DNA of 64,000 nucleotides from JALORV01 sp963769745 (GTDB lineage: Bacteria > Pseudomonadota > Gammaproteobacteria > Burkholderiales > Burkholderiaceae_F): contig CAVYNB010000009.1 in the NCBI GenBank assembly GCA_963769745.1, positions 62,001 through 126,000 of the forward strand, written 5' to 3'. This document shows positions 33,973 through 42,369 of the stretch, in pieces (within the stretch, counting starts at the first letter, position 1; every line of letters starts with the position of its first letter). The notes under the pieces were generated by a model. The model saw nothing but the letters and a program-made list of their open reading frames with translations. It searched no databases and was not told the origin of the DNA. The position numbers and the translations under genes are program-made.

Positions 33973-35796
33973 ATGCTGTTTTCCTTCGCACGTCGCGCCG
34001 CCACCGGGTCGCGTCTGTTTCCGTTCCTGATCGCGACGGCGATTCTAGGGTGCGCCGCGCGGCCCGATGCCGCGCCGCCCGAGCCCGCGCCCGCGCCCGC
34101 ACCCGCGTCGAGTCCGCCCGTCGCCTCCGGGCCGGTTGCACCGAGCGCGCCCGAAGCGCGCGCCGGCGCGATGGCTGGCATTCCCGAGGTGCCGATCACC
34201 GGTGCGCTGATGTACCAGTTGATGGCGGCGGAACTGGCCGCGCAGCAGGGAGAACTCGGCGCGGCCTACTCGATCTATCTGAAGCTCGCGCGCGAGACGC
34301 GCGATCCGCGACTCGCGCGGCGCGCCGCGGAACTCGCGCTGCAGGGGCGCGCACTGCCGCAGAGCGTTGAAGCGGCGGAACTGTGGCGGCAGCTCGCACC
34401 CGACTCCAGGGAAGCCGGGCAGGCGCTGGCCCTGCTGTACGCAAGCACGGGCCGCTTCGATGACGCCTACACGCTGCTCGCTGCCGAGGTCAAGGCGGCC
34501 GCATCGCCCGCGGCAGAGCTGTCGCGCATCCAGCGCCAGCTGGCGCGCGCGCAGGACCGACAGGGCACTTTCAAGCTGCTCGAACGCCTCGCGCAGCCCT
34601 ACCTGAACAGCGCCGACGTTCGCCTGGTCCTGGCATCGGGTGCGAACGCGGCCGGCATGTCGGCACGAGCAGCTGAGGAGGCCAAGGCGGCCGTCGCGCT
34701 GCAGCCGGATTCAGAGCGGGCCGTGCTGGCCGCAGCACAATTCCTGCAGAACACCGATCGCCCCGCAGCGCTCGACCTGCTTCAACGCCAGGTCGCCCGG
34801 CCCGGCGCTTCCGCCGAAGTTCGCCTGGCCTATGCACGACTGCTGGTCGCGGACCGCCAGTACGGACCTGCGCGCGCCCAGTTCGAGCTGCTGCAGCAGG
34901 CCGATCCCAAGAACCCGGACCTGGTTTACTCGCTTGCATTGCTATCGCTGCAAGGCAACCTGCGAACCGAAGCCCGCACCTACCTGATGCGCTACCTGGA
35001 CCTGCTGCAGAGCCAGCCCAGTGAAGAGCGCGATCCGGATCAGGCATTCCTGTACCTCGCGCAGCTGGCGGAAGACGACAGGCAATACGACGACGCCCTG
35101 CGCTGGCTGCGCAAGATCGAGGGCGGCGACGAGTTCATTCCTGCGCGCGTGCGCGAGGCGCTCGTCCTTGCCAAGATGCAGCGCGCCGATGAAGCACGCA
35201 AACTGCTGCGAGGCGTGCAGGCGAATTCACCCGATGAGCGACTGCAGCTGGTGCTGGCCGAAGCTCAATTGCTGCGCGAGACACGTCGCTACGACGAGGC
35301 GTTCAAGCTGCTGGCCCAGGCACTCGAGAAGACGCCGGACAACATCGCGCTGCTCTACGACAGCGCGATGACGGCGGAAAAGCTCGATCGCATCGACGCG
35401 ATGGAGCGCCAGCTGCGGCGCGTGATCGAGCTCAAGCCGGATTACGCGCACGCGTACAACGCGCTGGGCTACACCTTTGCCGATCGCAACGTGCGGCTGC
35501 CCGAAGCGTTGCAGCTGATCGAAAAGGCGCACCAGCTCGCCCCCGAGGACCCCTTCATCCTCGACTCGCTCGGCTGGGTCTACTTCCGCATGGGCGACTT
35601 GCCACAGGCAAGGAAGTACCTCGAGCTCGCCTACGACGCGAAGCCGGACGCCGAAGTCACGATCCATCTCGCGGAGGTGCTCTGGACGAGCGGAGACCAG
35701 GCACGCGCACGGACGCTGTTGCGTGAGGCCCGCGCGAAGGAACCCGGCAACGAGTTGCTGAAGTCGACGCTCGCCCGCCTGCGCATCGGGCTGTGA
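33973..35796 (+). CDS. tetratricopeptide-repeat lipoprotein
   Basis: Exported TPR protein of 607 aa. N-terminus MLFSFARRAATGSRLFPFLIATAILGCAARP carries a lipobox (ILGC), then a Pro/Ala-rich linker. From about residue 80 onward it is nearly all alpha-helical repeat; clear TPRs are near residues 430-590 (DYAHAYNALGYTFADRNVRLPEALQLIEKAHQLAPEDPFILDSLGWVYFRMGDLPQARKYLELAY). ATG 33973 is chosen to give the lipoprotein signal. It is followed by lolB (TGATG overlap), the usual betaproteobacterial neighbour, and probably serves envelope assembly. Confidence 0.87.
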   Translation: MLFSFARRAATGSRLFPFLIATAILGCAARPDAAPPEPAPAPAPASSPPVASGPVAPSAPEARAGAMAGIPEVPITGALMYQLMAAELAAQQGELGAAYSIYLKLARETRDPRLARRAAELALQGRALPQSVEAAELWRQLAPDSREAGQALALLYASTGRFDDAYTLLAAEVKAAASPAAELSRIQRQLARAQDRQGTFKLLERLAQPYLNSADVRLVLASGANAAGMSARAAEEAKAAVALQPDSERAVLAAAQFLQNTDRPAALDLLQRQVARPGASAEVRLAYARLLVADRQYGPARAQFELLQQADPKNPDLVYSLALLSLQGNLRTEARTYLMRYLDLLQSQPSEERDPDQAFLYLAQLAEDDRQYDDALRWLRKIEGGDEFIPARVREALVLAKMQRADEARKLLRGVQANSPDERLQLVLAEAQLLRETRRYDEAFKLLAQALEKTPDNIALLYDSAMTAEKLDRIDAMERQLRRVIELKPDYAHAYNALGYTFADRNVRLPEALQLIEKAHQLAPEDPFILDSLGWVYFRMGDLPQARKYLELAYDAKPDAEVTIHLAEVLWTSGDQARARTLLREARAKEPGNELLKSTLARLRIGL

Positions 35797-36356
35797 TGGC
35801 AGGCTGGCGTCCATGGATCGCGTCGATTGCGCTGGCCCTCGGCGCCTGTGCCACGGCACCGACCGCGCCGCCCGAACGCTCCTACGCCGGCCGCTTTGCC
35901 GCAATCGCCGACAATGGCGCGCAGCGTGACAGTGTCAGCGGACGCTTCACGATCGAAGTGCGCGGAGACCGCAAGACCATCGATCTCGCCACGCCGGTCG
36001 GCACCACGATCGCCCGCATCGAGATCGAGCCCGGCCGCGCCAGCGCGACCGGACCCCAGCTTCAGACCGTGACCGGTCCGGATGCCGATGAACTCGTCGA
36101 GCGCCTGCTCGGCTGGCGCCTGCCGGTGGCAGGCCTGGTCGACTGGATCAATGGCCAACCCGTACCGGAACGTCCGGCCAGGACGCGACGTGAAGGCGAC
36201 CGCATCAACGAGATCGAGCAGGACGGCTGGACGATCCGCATCAGCGAGTATTCGCCGACAACGGCGCGGCCATCACGACTCGTCATGGATCGCCCGCCGT
36301 TCGGCCCCTACCCGGCCGTGTCCGTACGCGTGATCGTCGACGAGCCGACCTCCTGA
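35796..36356 (+). CDS. lolB: outer-membrane lipoprotein receptor LolB
   Basis: Receives lipoproteins from LolA and inserts them in the outer membrane. 186 aa; signal with lipobox LALGACATA, then the LolB beta-barrel fold (YAGRFAAIADNGAQRDSVSGRFTIEVRGDRKTIDLATPVGTTIARIEIEPGRA, LLGWRLPVAGLVDWINGQPVP). Position between the TPR gene and ispE is the standard one. ATG 35796 overlaps the preceding stop by one base. Confidence 0.92.
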   Translation: MAGWRPWIASIALALGACATAPTAPPERSYAGRFAAIADNGAQRDSVSGRFTIEVRGDRKTIDLATPVGTTIARIEIEPGRASATGPQLQTVTGPDADELVERLLGWRLPVAGLVDWINGQPVPERPARTRREGDRINEIEQDGWTIRISEYSPTTARPSRLVMDRPPFGPYPAVSVRVIVDEPTS

Positions 36357-36367
36357 CCCTGGCACGC

Positions 36368-37258
36368 ATGGATCGCGCACTCGCATTGCCCGCTCCGGCA
36401 AAGATCAATCTCTTCCTGCACGTGCTAGGCCGTCGCACTGATGGCTATCACGAGCTGCAAACGGTCCTCTGCCTGATCGATCTGGCGGACTGGGTCGACA
36501 TCGAACGGCGCGACGATGGGCAATTGCGACGGACCGGCGACGTGATCGGCGCGCCCGACGACGATCTCGCACTGCGTGCGGCCCGCCTGCTGCAACAGCG
36601 CACCGGGACGCGCCATGGCGCCGACATTTCAATTACCAAGCGGATTCCCGCAGGTGCCGGACTCGGCGGCGGCTCGTCCGATGCCGCGACAACGCTGATC
36701 GCACTGAATCGGCTGTGGGGCACCGGGCTCGACCGGGCGCAGCTGGCCGAACTCGGGCTGGCGCTCGGTGCGGATGTCCCGTTCTTCGTGCACGGCAGGA
36801 ATGCATTTGCCGAGGGGCGCGGAGAGCGCCTGTCGCCGGTTGCGGTCGAAGCTGCGCACTATTCGGTGATCTGGCCTCAAGTGCATGTTTCGACAAAGGA
36901 AATCTTCGAAGACCCCGGTTTGACACGAAATAGCAAAGCCACGAAAATGTCGGACTTTTCTGCAGTGGCCGGTGCCATCGTGCCCGCGAGCGCAGGCGAG
37001 TGCACCAACGGCGTTTCCGCAGCACTTTTCGGCGTCAATGATCTCGAGCCGGTGGCGTGCCGTCGATATCCCGTAATCGATCAAGTGCTTGTGCATCTTG
37101 CCCGCTTCGGGCCAGCGCGCATGACGGGGTCGGGATCGGCGGTGTTTGCAGTCACCCCGAATGCAAGTGCGGCGCAGGCAGCGGTCGCCGATCTGCCGCC
37201 GGGTTGGCAGGGCTGGGCGGTTCGCGGATTGCAGGAACATCCGTTGCTCGCCTGGTAG
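36368..37258 (+). CDS. ispE: 4-(cytidine 5'-diphospho)-2-C-methyl-D-erythritol kinase
   Basis: GHMP kinase of the MEP isoprenoid pathway. 296 aa: ALPAPAKINLFLHVLGRRTDGYHELQT at the N-terminus, the GHMP motif PAGAGLGGGSSDAATTLIAL, and GSGSAVFAV near the C-terminus. All expected elements are seen. Slightly long in the middle, with a lower-GC stretch around 36880-36960. Confidence 0.96.
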   Translation: MDRALALPAPAKINLFLHVLGRRTDGYHELQTVLCLIDLADWVDIERRDDGQLRRTGDVIGAPDDDLALRAARLLQQRTGTRHGADISITKRIPAGAGLGGGSSDAATTLIALNRLWGTGLDRAQLAELGLALGADVPFFVHGRNAFAEGRGERLSPVAVEAAHYSVIWPQVHVSTKEIFEDPGLTRNSKATKMSDFSAVAGAIVPASAGECTNGVSAALFGVNDLEPVACRRYPVIDQVLVHLARFGPARMTGSGSAVFAVTPNASAAQAAVADLPPGWQGWAVRGLQEHPLLAW

Positions 37259-37390
37259 ACGGCGGCATTGCCGTCGATTGATGTCGGACGATGGAATGCG
37301 GTTCGGGAAGCCACCGGGCCGAGCAGACCGGAAGCATCCAGGTCCGCAAGAGCAGGATCTGCAAGGGCAGTGCGGCACAGTTTCAAGTGC

Positions 37391-37467
37391 TGGGGAGTCG
37401 CCAAGCTGGTTAAGGCAGCGGATTTTGATTCCGCCATTCGAGGGTTCGAATCCTTCCTCCCCAGCCA
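37391..37467 (+). tRNA. tRNA-Gln(TTG)
   Basis: Cloverleaf by eye: acceptor TGGGGAG pairs with CTCCCCA (37391-37397 and 37457-37463), discriminator G, encoded CCA at 37465-37467. Anticodon stem GCGGA/TCCGC encloses TTTTGAT, anticodon TTG. T-loop GGTTCGAATC is present. Location between ispE and prs is conserved in this class. Confidence 0.97.
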
Positions 37468-37477
37468 AAACGTAGGG

Positions 37478-37535
37478 CCGCCGTGATGTGCGCAACGCCG
37501 ATGCGTTGCGAGGGCATCGCGGCGGACGTGTTTTT
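37478..37535 (+). terminator. terminator-like hairpin downstream of tRNA-Gln
   Basis: Outer 11-bp stem CCGCCGTGATG / CATCGCGGCGG with one G-U pair (37478-37488, 37515-37525), inner 8-bp stem CGCAACGC / GCGTTGCG (37491-37498, 37503-37510), loop CGAT, then ACGTG and five T. A further perfect palindrome, GCCGCCTC-GAGGCGGC, follows at 37541-37556. Confidence 0.65.
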
Positions 37536-37616
37536 GGGGCGCCGCCTCGAGGCGGCTCGGCATCGGCGCCCGGGCGACTGCCCATCCACATTGATTGCCG
37601 CGCAGGCGTGCCAGCC

Positions 37617-38576
37617 ATGGCCTTGATGGTCCCCGACAATCTGATGGTGTTCACGGGCAACGCGAACCCGAAGCTCGCGCAGGCCGTCGCCCACCAGATC
37701 AACATACCGCTCGGCAAGGCGCAGGTTTCCCGCTTCTCCGATGGCGAAGTCATGGTCGAGTTGTTCGAGAACGTGCGCGGCAAGGATGTGTTCATCCTGC
37801 AGCCCACCTGCGCGCCGACCAACGACAACCTGATGGAGATCTTGATCATGGCCGATGCGCTCAAGCGCGCGTCGGCCGGCCGGATCACCGCGGCGATTCC
37901 GTACTTCGGCTACGCGCGCCAGGATCGGCGACCGCGCAGCGCGCGCGTGGCCATCAGCGCCAAGGTCATCGCCAACATGCTGCAGGTGGTCGGGATCAAC
38001 CGGGTGCTGGTCATGGACCTGCATGCCGACCAGATCCAGGGATTCTTCGACATCCCGGTCGACAACATCTACGCGAGCCCGATCCTGCTCGGCGACCTGT
38101 GGAAGCACAACTACGACAACCTGGTCGTCGTTTCGCCGGACGTGGGCGGCGTGGTGCGCGCCCGCGCGCTGGCCAAACGCATGGAAGCCGACCTCGCGAT
38201 CATCGACAAGCGGCGGCCGCGCGCCAACGTGGCCGAGGTGATGCACATCATCGGCGAGGTCGAGGGCCGCAACTGCGTGATCATGGACGACATGGTCGAC
38301 ACCGCGAATACGCTGTGTCAGGCCGCGCAGGCACTGCGCGACAGCGGCGCGCTGCGCGTGATGGCCTATGCGACGCACCCGGTGCTGTCGGGCAAGGCGA
38401 TCGAACGTCTGAACGGCTCGGTCATCGACGAACTCGTCGTCACCGATTCGATCCCGCTGTCGGCAGAGGCTGCCGCCTGCCGCAAGATCCGGCAGTTGTC
38501 GTGCGCGGCATTGCTGGGCGAAACGATTTCGCGCATCGCGCGTGAGGATTCTGTCAGTTCTCTATTCATCGAGTAA
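37617..38576 (+). CDS. prs: ribose-phosphate pyrophosphokinase
   Basis: Makes PRPP from ribose 5-phosphate and ATP for nucleotide, His and Trp synthesis. 319 aa: MVFTGNANPKLAQAVAHQINIPLGKAQVSRFSDGEVMVELFENVRGKDVFILQP, YFGYARQDRR, the PRPP-binding loop VIMDDMVDTANTL. ATG 37617 fits; MVPDN at 37626 is an alternative and the frame remains open to 37488 through the hairpin region, which is not coding. Confidence 0.97.
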   Translation: MALMVPDNLMVFTGNANPKLAQAVAHQINIPLGKAQVSRFSDGEVMVELFENVRGKDVFILQPTCAPTNDNLMEILIMADALKRASAGRITAAIPYFGYARQDRRPRSARVAISAKVIANMLQVVGINRVLVMDLHADQIQGFFDIPVDNIYASPILLGDLWKHNYDNLVVVSPDVGGVVRARALAKRMEADLAIIDKRRPRANVAEVMHIIGEVEGRNCVIMDDMVDTANTLCQAAQALRDSGALRVMAYATHPVLSGKAIERLNGSVIDELVVTDSIPLSAEAAACRKIRQLSCAALLGETISRIAREDSVSSLFIE

Positions 38577-38653
38577 CACGATGCGGCATGTCGCCGCATT
38601 GCAACCGCCCGTCGTGACTGGTCGCGGTCCGCGGACGACAACTGGAGTGTGAA

Positions 38654-39352
38654 ATGAAAGTCGTAGCCAACAAACGAGACGCGCAAGGCACGAGTGCGAG
38701 CCGCCGCCTGCGCCACACCGGCAAGGTCCCGGGCGTCCTTTACGGCGGCAGCGGTGCCGCGCAGGCGATCGAGGTCGAGCACAACCCGCTCTTCCACGCG
38801 CTGCGCAAGGAAAAGTTCCATGCGTCGATCCTCGACATGGAACTCGACGGAAAGTCCGAGCGCGTGCTGCTGCGTGATTTCCAGATGCATCCGTACAAGC
38901 CGGTCGTGCTGCATATCGACTTCCAGCGCGTGTCCGAGAACCAGAAGATCCACATGCGCGTGCCGCTGCACTTCGTCGGCCAGGAAGAGTCGCCGGCGTT
39001 CAAGCTCGGTGGCGGCCTGATCAGCCACATCATGTCCGACGTCGATGTCGCCTGCCTGCCGAAGGACCTGCCCGAGTTCATCGAGGTCGACCTGTCCGGC
39101 CTGCAGGCGCACCAGACCGTGCGCGTGCTGGACCTCAAGTTGCCGGCGGGCGTGTCCCCGGTGCTGAAGGGCAAGGAAAATCCGGTCGTGGTCGCAGTGT
39201 CGACGCACGGCGAGCAGGCCGAGGAAGAAGTCGTTGCGCCGACGGTGGCGGCCGAGGTTCCGGCGACCGCACAGAAGGCTCCGGTTGCCGCACCGGGTGC
39301 CGCGCCGGCCAAGGGTGGCAAGGAAGAAAAAGGCGGAGACAAGAAGAAGTAA
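38654..39352 (+). CDS. rplY: 50S ribosomal protein L25/general stress protein Ctc
   Basis: Binds 5S rRNA. 232 aa, the long CTC form with a C-terminal beta domain (KVVANKRDAQGTSASRRLRHTGKVPGVLYGG at the N-terminus; TPTVAAEVP... at the C-terminus), ending in a Lys/Gly tail KGGKEEKGGDKKK. ATG 38654 follows a purine-rich site (TGGAGTG). A strong terminator lies downstream. Confidence 0.96.
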   Translation: MKVVANKRDAQGTSASRRLRHTGKVPGVLYGGSGAAQAIEVEHNPLFHALRKEKFHASILDMELDGKSERVLLRDFQMHPYKPVVLHIDFQRVSENQKIHMRVPLHFVGQEESPAFKLGGGLISHIMSDVDVACLPKDLPEFIEVDLSGLQAHQTVRVLDLKLPAGVSPVLKGKENPVVVAVSTHGEQAEEEVVAPTVAAEVPATAQKAPVAAPGAAPAKGGKEEKGGDKKK

Positions 39353-39417
39353 GCCAACGAAGATCGGCGCGCGCTGCCCGGGCCTCGTGGCCCGACAGCC
39401 GCAGTCCGGCACAATGC

Positions 39418-39454
39418 GGCCCGCTGTCCTCGCGACGGCGGGCCTTTTTTCTTT
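39418..39454 (+). terminator. intrinsic terminator after rplY
   Basis: 11-bp stem GGCCCGCTGTC / GACGGCGGGCC (39418-39428, 39434-39444), loop CTCGC, then TTTTTTCTTT. Textbook form. It ends only 6 bases before the pth start codon. Confidence 0.9.
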
Positions 39455-39460
39455 GTACCC

Positions 39461-40066
39461 ATGGTTGACGACACCGAACCCAGGAACGGCATCCGTCTGA
39501 TCGTCGGGCTCGGCAACTTTGGCGCCGAGTACGAGGCGACGCGCCACAACGCGGGCTACTGGCTGGTCGACGCGATCGCACGGCGGGCCGGCGCGCGCTT
39601 TTCAGGCGAACGCAAGTTCCATGGCGATGCCGCGCGCATCCGACTCGCGGGCCGCGACGTCTGGCTGCTGAAGCCAACGACGTACATGAACCGGTCGGGC
39701 CAGTCCGTTGTTGCCCTTGCGCTGTTCTACAAGATCCTGCCGACCGAGATCCTGGTGGCGCACGACGAACTCGACCTGCCGCCGGGAGCGGTCAAGCTCA
39801 AGCGCGGTGGCGGCACGGCCGGTCACAACGGACTCAAGGACACACAGGCACGCCTCAGCACGGCGGATTTCTGGCGGCTGCGCATCGGTATTGGCCACCC
39901 GCGCTCATTGCAGCTCGAGCAGGACGTGGCCGACTTCGTCCTGCACCCGCCTCGCCGAGACGAGCAGGCCGCGATCGACGAGGCCGTGGGTCGCGGCGAA
40001 GGCATCGTCGAACTCCTGGCCGAAGGCCGCTTCGAGGCGGCCATGCTGCGGCTGCATACGAAGTAG
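39461..40066 (+). CDS. pth: peptidyl-tRNA hydrolase
   Basis: Releases peptides from peptidyl-tRNA. 201 aa: RLIVGLGNFGAEYEATRHNAGYWLVD with the catalytic His in RHNAGY, KPTTYMNRSGQSV, ILVAHDELDLPPGAVKLKRGGGTAGHNGLKD. The start at ATG 39461 adds ten residues before the usual MIRLIVGLGN start. The terminator directly upstream leaves no room for a separate promoter between it and the start codon. Confidence 0.96.
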   Translation: MVDDTEPRNGIRLIVGLGNFGAEYEATRHNAGYWLVDAIARRAGARFSGERKFHGDAARIRLAGRDVWLLKPTTYMNRSGQSVVALALFYKILPTEILVAHDELDLPPGAVKLKRGGGTAGHNGLKDTQARLSTADFWRLRIGIGHPRSLQLEQDVADFVLHPPRRDEQAAIDEAVGRGEGIVELLAEGRFEAAMLRLHTK

Positions 40067-40137
40067 TGTCATCGCCGCGCGTCTTCATTGCGGCGCGGTT
40101 ACGCCGCCGGCCGCATCGTTGACCTCACCGATCCTTC

Positions 40138-41190
40138 ATGATTGAACAATGGATCGATGTCCGCGCGGGCGAGCGTGCCCGGCAGCACCTCGCTGATCGA
40201 GGCCTGTCGCCGTCGGACATCGGTTGTATTCCCGCCGCTGCCGGCGGCCCCAAGGGCCTGGCCCTGCTGCCGCTCGATCGCTTGCTGGCACGCGAGTGGC
40301 TGGCGCAGGCCACGACACTGGAACTGATCGGTGCGTCGATCGGCGCCTGGCGTATGGCGGCTCTGGCCCAGGCCGATCCGCTGGCGGCGCTCGACCGCCT
40401 GCAGCATGCCTACGTGCGTCAGCAGAACTATCCGGAACGCCCGACGACATCGCAGGTTGCCGTCGTCTGCCGCGGCCTCGCCCGCGCCGTGACCGACGGG
40501 CGCGCGATGCAGGTGCGCGAGGGAGTCGCGCTGTCGGTGCTGACCTCGCGTGCCCGTGGCGTGCTTATCAACAACACGCGCTCGGCCTTCGCGCGTGCCG
40601 CGCTATCGAACGCGGTCGCACGTGACCGACTGGGCGCCCATCTGCAACGCGTCGTCTTTCAGGCCGGAGCACCGGCGCGACTCGACATGAAGCAGGATGC
40701 TTTCGGAGCCGAGTGCATTGCGCTGACGGAACAAAATCAGGAAGACGCGTTGCTCGCGTCCGGATCGATTCCATTGATCTGCGATCCGGTGCGCGACATC
40801 GCCGGCGCCCCGCCTGGCGACTACTGGGACGGCGGCCTCATCGACTACCACCTGCTGCTGCCCTATCCGCAGTTCGACCGCCTCGTGCTGTATCCGCATT
40901 TCGTACCATGGGTCACTCCGGGCTGGCTCGACAAGGGTCTGCCGTGGCGCGCCCGCCCGCGTCAGCACGCGTGGCTCGCCAACGTCATCCTGATCGCACC
41001 TTCGCCGGCAATGCTCGCGCGGCTGCCGAACGGCAAGCTGCCGGATCGCAACGACTTCTATCGCTATGGCCAGGACCATGCCGCGCGCATCGCCGCGTGG
41101 GAAAAGGCGATCGCCGAAATGGAGCGCTTCGCAGTTGCGGCGATGACCTGGCTGAAGTCGCCCGACCTGTCGATCGTGCGGCCGCTCTAG
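40138..41190 (+). CDS. patatin-like phospholipase family protein
   Basis: Probable serine lipid acyl hydrolase, 350 aa. Three patatin elements are visible in order: an oxyanion loop AAGGPKGLAL near residue 35, the nucleophile elbow GASIGAWR (G-x-S-x-G) near 64, and the catalytic Asp in YWDGGLIDYH near 235. No signal peptide or membrane segment. Its 3' end overlaps the convergent GNAT gene by 4 bases. The substrate is unknown. Confidence 0.75.
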   Translation: MIEQWIDVRAGERARQHLADRGLSPSDIGCIPAAAGGPKGLALLPLDRLLAREWLAQATTLELIGASIGAWRMAALAQADPLAALDRLQHAYVRQQNYPERPTTSQVAVVCRGLARAVTDGRAMQVREGVALSVLTSRARGVLINNTRSAFARAALSNAVARDRLGAHLQRVVFQAGAPARLDMKQDAFGAECIALTEQNQEDALLASGSIPLICDPVRDIAGAPPGDYWDGGLIDYHLLLPYPQFDRLVLYPHFVPWVTPGWLDKGLPWRARPRQHAWLANVILIAPSPAMLARLPNGKLPDRNDFYRYGQDHAARIAAWEKAIAEMERFAVAAMTWLKSPDLSIVRPL

Positions 41191-41846
41191 GATGAAACGG
41201 CCCCCACGCTCGTTTCGCTCGCTGAGCCCCGCGGAGGCCCATCAGAGCCTTCGGGCGGCCGTGCGGCACTGAGGGGTCGATCACGCGGCACCGCCGCGAG
41301 GTACGCGTCTAGCGTGTTGGCCGCCAGCGGCTTCACCATCACCAGCAGCGTGTGGCTGAGGTCTCCCAGCACGTAGTCGAGGCGCCGGCACACCTCGACA
41401 TAGCCCTGTCGCAGCCAGAAGCGGTGCGCGCGTCGATGCGCTTCGACCACGCCCAGGCGCAGCCAACGCGCGCCCTGCCCGATCGCCCAGGCCTCGTACG
41501 ACGCATAAACCTCGGCTGCGAAACCCGTGCCGTGTCGCGACGTCGCGACCATGAAGAAGCCGAGGTGGGTGACACCCGGCGCCAGCAGGTCGGTCGCCAC
41601 CGAGACCTCGCCGACCACCCGACCCGAATCACGCTCGCGGATCAGCCACATCGGCAGCGCCGTGTACGGCATGTCGGCGGGCGGCCTGAAGTCGAATCCC
41701 TGCAACGCGGCGTCGGGCGCGGGCGCATGCCCGTGCGTTATTTGGTAGTACTCGGGATTCGCCTCATAGAACGCCTGCAGTTCGGCGGCCGCGGACCGGT
41801 CCGCCTCGGTCGCAATCCAGTCCGCGTCGGGCCGCAACGGACTCAA
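41187..41846 (-). CDS. GNAT family N-acetyltransferase
   Basis: Acetyl-CoA-dependent acetyltransferase of unknown substrate, 219 aa. Typical GNAT core: MWLIRERDSGRVVGEVSVATDLLAPGVTHLGFFMV, GTGFAAEVYASYEAWAIGQGARWLRLGVVEAHRRAHRFWLRQGYVE. TTG 41846 overlaps the preceding stop (TTGA), which decides the start; upstream sequence in frame belongs to the other GNAT gene. About 25 C-terminal residues (after PLSAARP) are encoded by a repeat-like sequence and may not belong to the fold. Confidence 0.78.
   Translation of the reverse strand: MSPLRPDADWIATEADRSAAAELQAFYEANPEYYQITHGHAPAPDAALQGFDFRPPADMPYTALPMWLIRERDSGRVVGEVSVATDLLAPGVTHLGFFMVATSRHGTGFAAEVYASYEAWAIGQGARWLRLGVVEAHRRAHRFWLRQGYVEVCRRLDYVLGDLSHTLLVMVKPLAANTLDAYLAAVPRDRPLSAARPPEGSDGPPRGSASETSVGAVSS
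41199..41263. repeat. dispersed GC-rich repeat, terminator-like
   Basis: GGCCCCCACGCTCG-TTTCGCTCGCTG followed by GAGCCCC...GGAGGCCC and TTCGGGCGGCC resembles dispersed intergenic repeats I know from Burkholderiales. Its core CGGCCGCCCGAAG (reverse) also occurs at 22215-22227 and 24371-24383. Confidence 0.45.
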
Positions 41847-42301
41847 TTCAGGTCCCGCGCCATGACCAGCTCGCCGTCGTCCTCCTTGCCGGTATAGCGG
41901 AATCCGAGCGACTGGTAGAAGCGGGCCAGGCGCTCGGCGTCCTTGACGTGCGACACCAGCAGCCGTTCGGCAGCAGGACGGGTGCGTACATGCTCGACCA
42001 GACGCTCGACCGCGCGATGGCCGTAGCCCTTGCCCTGGTGGCGGTGGTCGATCATCAGCCGCCACAGGAAGAACTCGCGTTCCTCGGGCGCCTCGACCAG
42101 CGTGTGGTCGTAGAGCATCACGAAGCCGACCAGTTCGTCACCGGCATGAATCGCACGGAACCACGCTTCCGGCGAAAAGTAAGCCTGCGCGATCGACACC
42201 GAGTTCGGCGCGACCTGCTTGCCGCCGTCGCCGGCGTCGAGCCTGCACACGGAGGACACGGTGTCCTTCGTCACTTCCCTGAGATCGACAGTCATGGTCA
42301 T
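41843..42301 (-). CDS. GNAT family N-acetyltransferase (diamine acetyltransferase-like)
   Basis: 152 aa. Motif A is clear: FFLWRLMIDHRHQGKGYGHRAVERLVEHV, and the C-terminal SLGFRYTGKEDDGELVM ends the fold, as in spermidine/diamine acetyltransferases. ATG 42301 or ATG 42295 (MTMTVDLREVT) start the protein; further upstream sequence overlaps the ychF leader. It is coupled to the second GNAT gene (TTGA) and divergent from ychF. Confidence 0.82.
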   Translation of the reverse strand: MTMTVDLREVTKDTVSSVCRLDAGDGGKQVAPNSVSIAQAYFSPEAWFRAIHAGDELVGFVMLYDHTLVEAPEEREFFLWRLMIDHRHQGKGYGHRAVERLVEHVRTRPAAERLLVSHVKDAERLARFYQSLGFRYTGKEDDGELVMARDLN

Positions 42302-42369
42302 TGGGAAAGAATTCAAAGGCTTGCGATAATTGCACGCTTTCGCCCACGCGGCGCACCGGACACCTCCCA

